From the NCBI GenBank assembly GCA_024653845.1, contig JANLHA010000018.1:1-8183 (forward strand): DNA of 8,183 nucleotides, in the 5' to 3' direction. Of this stretch, positions 7,327 through 8,183 are shown one piece after another (the first letter of the stretch is position 1; each line of letters opens with the position of its first letter). Position numbers and translations under genes: made by a program. The notes beneath the pieces were generated by a model. That model saw only the letters and a list, made by a program, of their open reading frames with translations. It was not told the DNA's origin and did no database searches. This stretch comes from Candidatus Omnitrophota bacterium. Its GTDB lineage: Bacteria; Omnitrophota; Gorgyraeia; Zapsychrales; JANLHA01.

Positions 7327-7884
7327 GTGCCCAAAAAGACAGTTTTTTTGATGGGGGAAAAAGTCATTTTGTCCCCATTGGACCCCAAAATTGACCTTCC
7401 CGGATACGAGTCGTGGATTAATAATCAAGACACGACTCGATACATGGCTGCGGGAAAATATCCTCTCACTCAAAAGGGTATTCGAGAATACATCCAACAT
7501 TTCAAGGGCAGCAAAGATCTTCTGCTTGGAATTTTTACCAAAGAAAAAGATCAACATATTGGAAATATCGCTTTGCGTACTATTGATGATCGCAATCGTA
7601 ATGCGGACATTGGATTGATGATTGGAGAGCCAGCTTCTCGAGGTCGGGGACTGGGGTCAGAAGCTTTGCAGTTGATCGTTGAACATGCGTTTTTTTCTTT
7701 GAATTTGCATCGGGTGATGGCGGGAATTGTGGAAAAAAATGTCGCTTCGACTCGTCTTTTTGAGAAATTAGGATTTAAGCAGGAAGGGAAATTGCGAGAG
7801 CATTTTTATACGGATGGTCGATACGAAGATTTCTTAATGTATGGATTGTTGCGAGCTGAGTACCCGTCTCAGAAAAGAGATTAA
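7327..7884 (+). CDS. GNAT family N-acetyltransferase (RimJ/RimL-like)
   Basis: A 185-residue acetyl-CoA-dependent transferase when started at the GTG. The order is typical: GEKVILSPLD at the N-terminus, an acceptor-side region with ESWINNQDTTRYM (28-40), LGIFTKEKDQHIGNIAL (67-83), IGLMIGEPASRGRGLGSEAL (95-114) with the acetyl-CoA pyrophosphate loop R105-G-R-G-L-G110, then HRVMAGIVEKNVASTRLFEKLGF (128-150), the conserved asparagine/phenylalanine segment, and EGKLREHFYTDGRYEDFLMYGLL at the end. Family members acetylate ribosomal-protein N-termini, antibiotics or amino-sugar nucleotides; PseH-type sugar acetyltransferases have this size. Given the neighbouring aminotransferase, acetylation (or other acylation) of an amino-sugar is the leading inference, but sequence alone cannot separate it from a RimJ/RimL-like role. 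It lies 218 bases after the glycosyltransferase with its own promoter-like site, so it may be regulated separately. Confidence 0.88.
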   Translation: MPKKTVFLMGEKVILSPLDPKIDLPGYESWINNQDTTRYMAAGKYPLTQKGIREYIQHFKGSKDLLLGIFTKEKDQHIGNIALRTIDDRNRNADIGLMIGEPASRGRGLGSEALQLIVEHAFFSLNLHRVMAGIVEKNVASTRLFEKLGFKQEGKLREHFYTDGRYEDFLMYGLLRAEYPSQKRD

Positions 7885-7915
7885 CCTCGATATTTGAAGA
7901 TAGCAATATGATTTT

Positions 7916-8183
7916 ATGAAATCAAAGATTATCATTTATGAGTCGCCACGAATTTGGGATTTGCCATTTATTTATTTGGCTGTATGGCAGAAAAAAGCAG
8001 TTTATGCAATTGAACCGTTTTATGCCTACCATTATCGGGGAACCCGTATCTTTTTCCCATTTCATCTTCCCGATTATATAAAGAAATTGATTCAGCGAGG
8101 GGCTATAGGGCTAATTCATCAAGAACAGATTCAAGCCAGAACGATTTTTTTGGAGGTATGTGATCGTGCGGTTGATGCTATCG
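7916..8183 (+). CDS. Unrecognised protein, N-terminal part (3' truncated)
   Basis: The frame from the ATG at 7916 stays open to the end of the window (89 complete codons), so the gene continues beyond it. The visible sequence begins MKSKIIIYESPRIWDLPFIY and is rich in aromatic and basic residues (AVYAIEPFYAYHYRGTR near 28-44), with a short hydrophobic patch at about 16-25 but no convincing signal peptide or membrane span. I do not recognise a family. An in-frame stop at 7901 leaves the ATG as the natural start; only a weak purine stretch (GAAGA, 7895-7899) precedes it. It lies 31 bases after the acetyltransferase on the same strand and is probably co-transcribed with it. Its place suggests a role in the same surface-carbohydrate locus, but nothing in the visible part proves that. 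Confidence 0.6.
   Translation, partial: MKSKIIIYESPRIWDLPFIYLAVWQKKAVYAIEPFYAYHYRGTRIFFPFHLPDYIKKLIQRGAIGLIHQEQIQARTIFLEVCDRAVDAI

Noticed and set aside
7909..7924. TGATTT/AAATCA hairpin with the start codon of the last gene in its loop.
   Set aside because: Six mostly A/T pairs would be too weak to control translation, and the arms are easily explained by AT-rich chance sequence.
931..7927. An 11-base match (TGAAATCAAAG) shared by the gaps at 931-941 and 7917-7927.
   Set aside because: Short, AT-rich and in different contexts (a promoter region versus a start codon); not long enough to call a repeat.

Overview
The window reads as a stretch of a surface-polysaccharide or glycoconjugate biosynthesis locus from a bacterium. 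All recognisable genes lie on the + strand. The base composition is moderate and slightly AT-rich, the starts are mixed (ATG, GTG, TTG), and Shine-Dalgarno sites are visible. The taxon cannot be fixed from sequence alone. The gene style would fit an uncultured Gram-negative-type lineage such as Omnitrophota, but that is only an impression.

Layout. Bases 1-924 hold the C-terminal part of a multi-pass membrane protein resembling GT39-type glycosyltransferases, cut by the left edge. A 104-base gap (925-1028) carries a plausible sigma70-type promoter. From there a tightly packed run of six genes follows: two dissimilar Gfo/Idh/MocA oxidoreductases (1029-2069, 2079-3074), a class III PLP aminotransferase of the glutamate-1-semialdehyde aminomutase type (3071-4405), an aldo/keto reductase (4424-5317), an HpcH/HpaI-type pyruvate aldolase (5341-6123) and a GT2 glycosyltransferase (6125-7108). 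Gaps are 24 bases or less, and one junction is a 4-base ATGA overlap. A stem-loop at 7099-7130 overlaps the GT2 stop codon and probably marks the end of the operon. After a 218-base gap with a second promoter, a GNAT N-acetyltransferase (7327-7884) follows. The start of an unrecognised protein (7916 onward) runs off the right edge.

How the genes may work together (inference). The dehydrogenases could make a keto-sugar and the PLP enzyme aminate it. The GNAT enzyme could acetylate the new amine. The aldo/keto reductase could adjust an aldehyde or ketone. The aldolase could condense pyruvate with an aldehyde to give a 2-keto-3-deoxy acid, and the GT2 enzyme could transfer the finished or an associated sugar. 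That would be an unusual route to an amino-ulosonic-type sugar using a pyruvate aldolase instead of a PEP-dependent NeuB-type synthase. No NeuB-like synthase or nucleotidyltransferase is visible here, so the pathway is incomplete within the window and the hypothesis is unproven. No RNA genes, mobile elements, CRISPR arrays or origins were seen.
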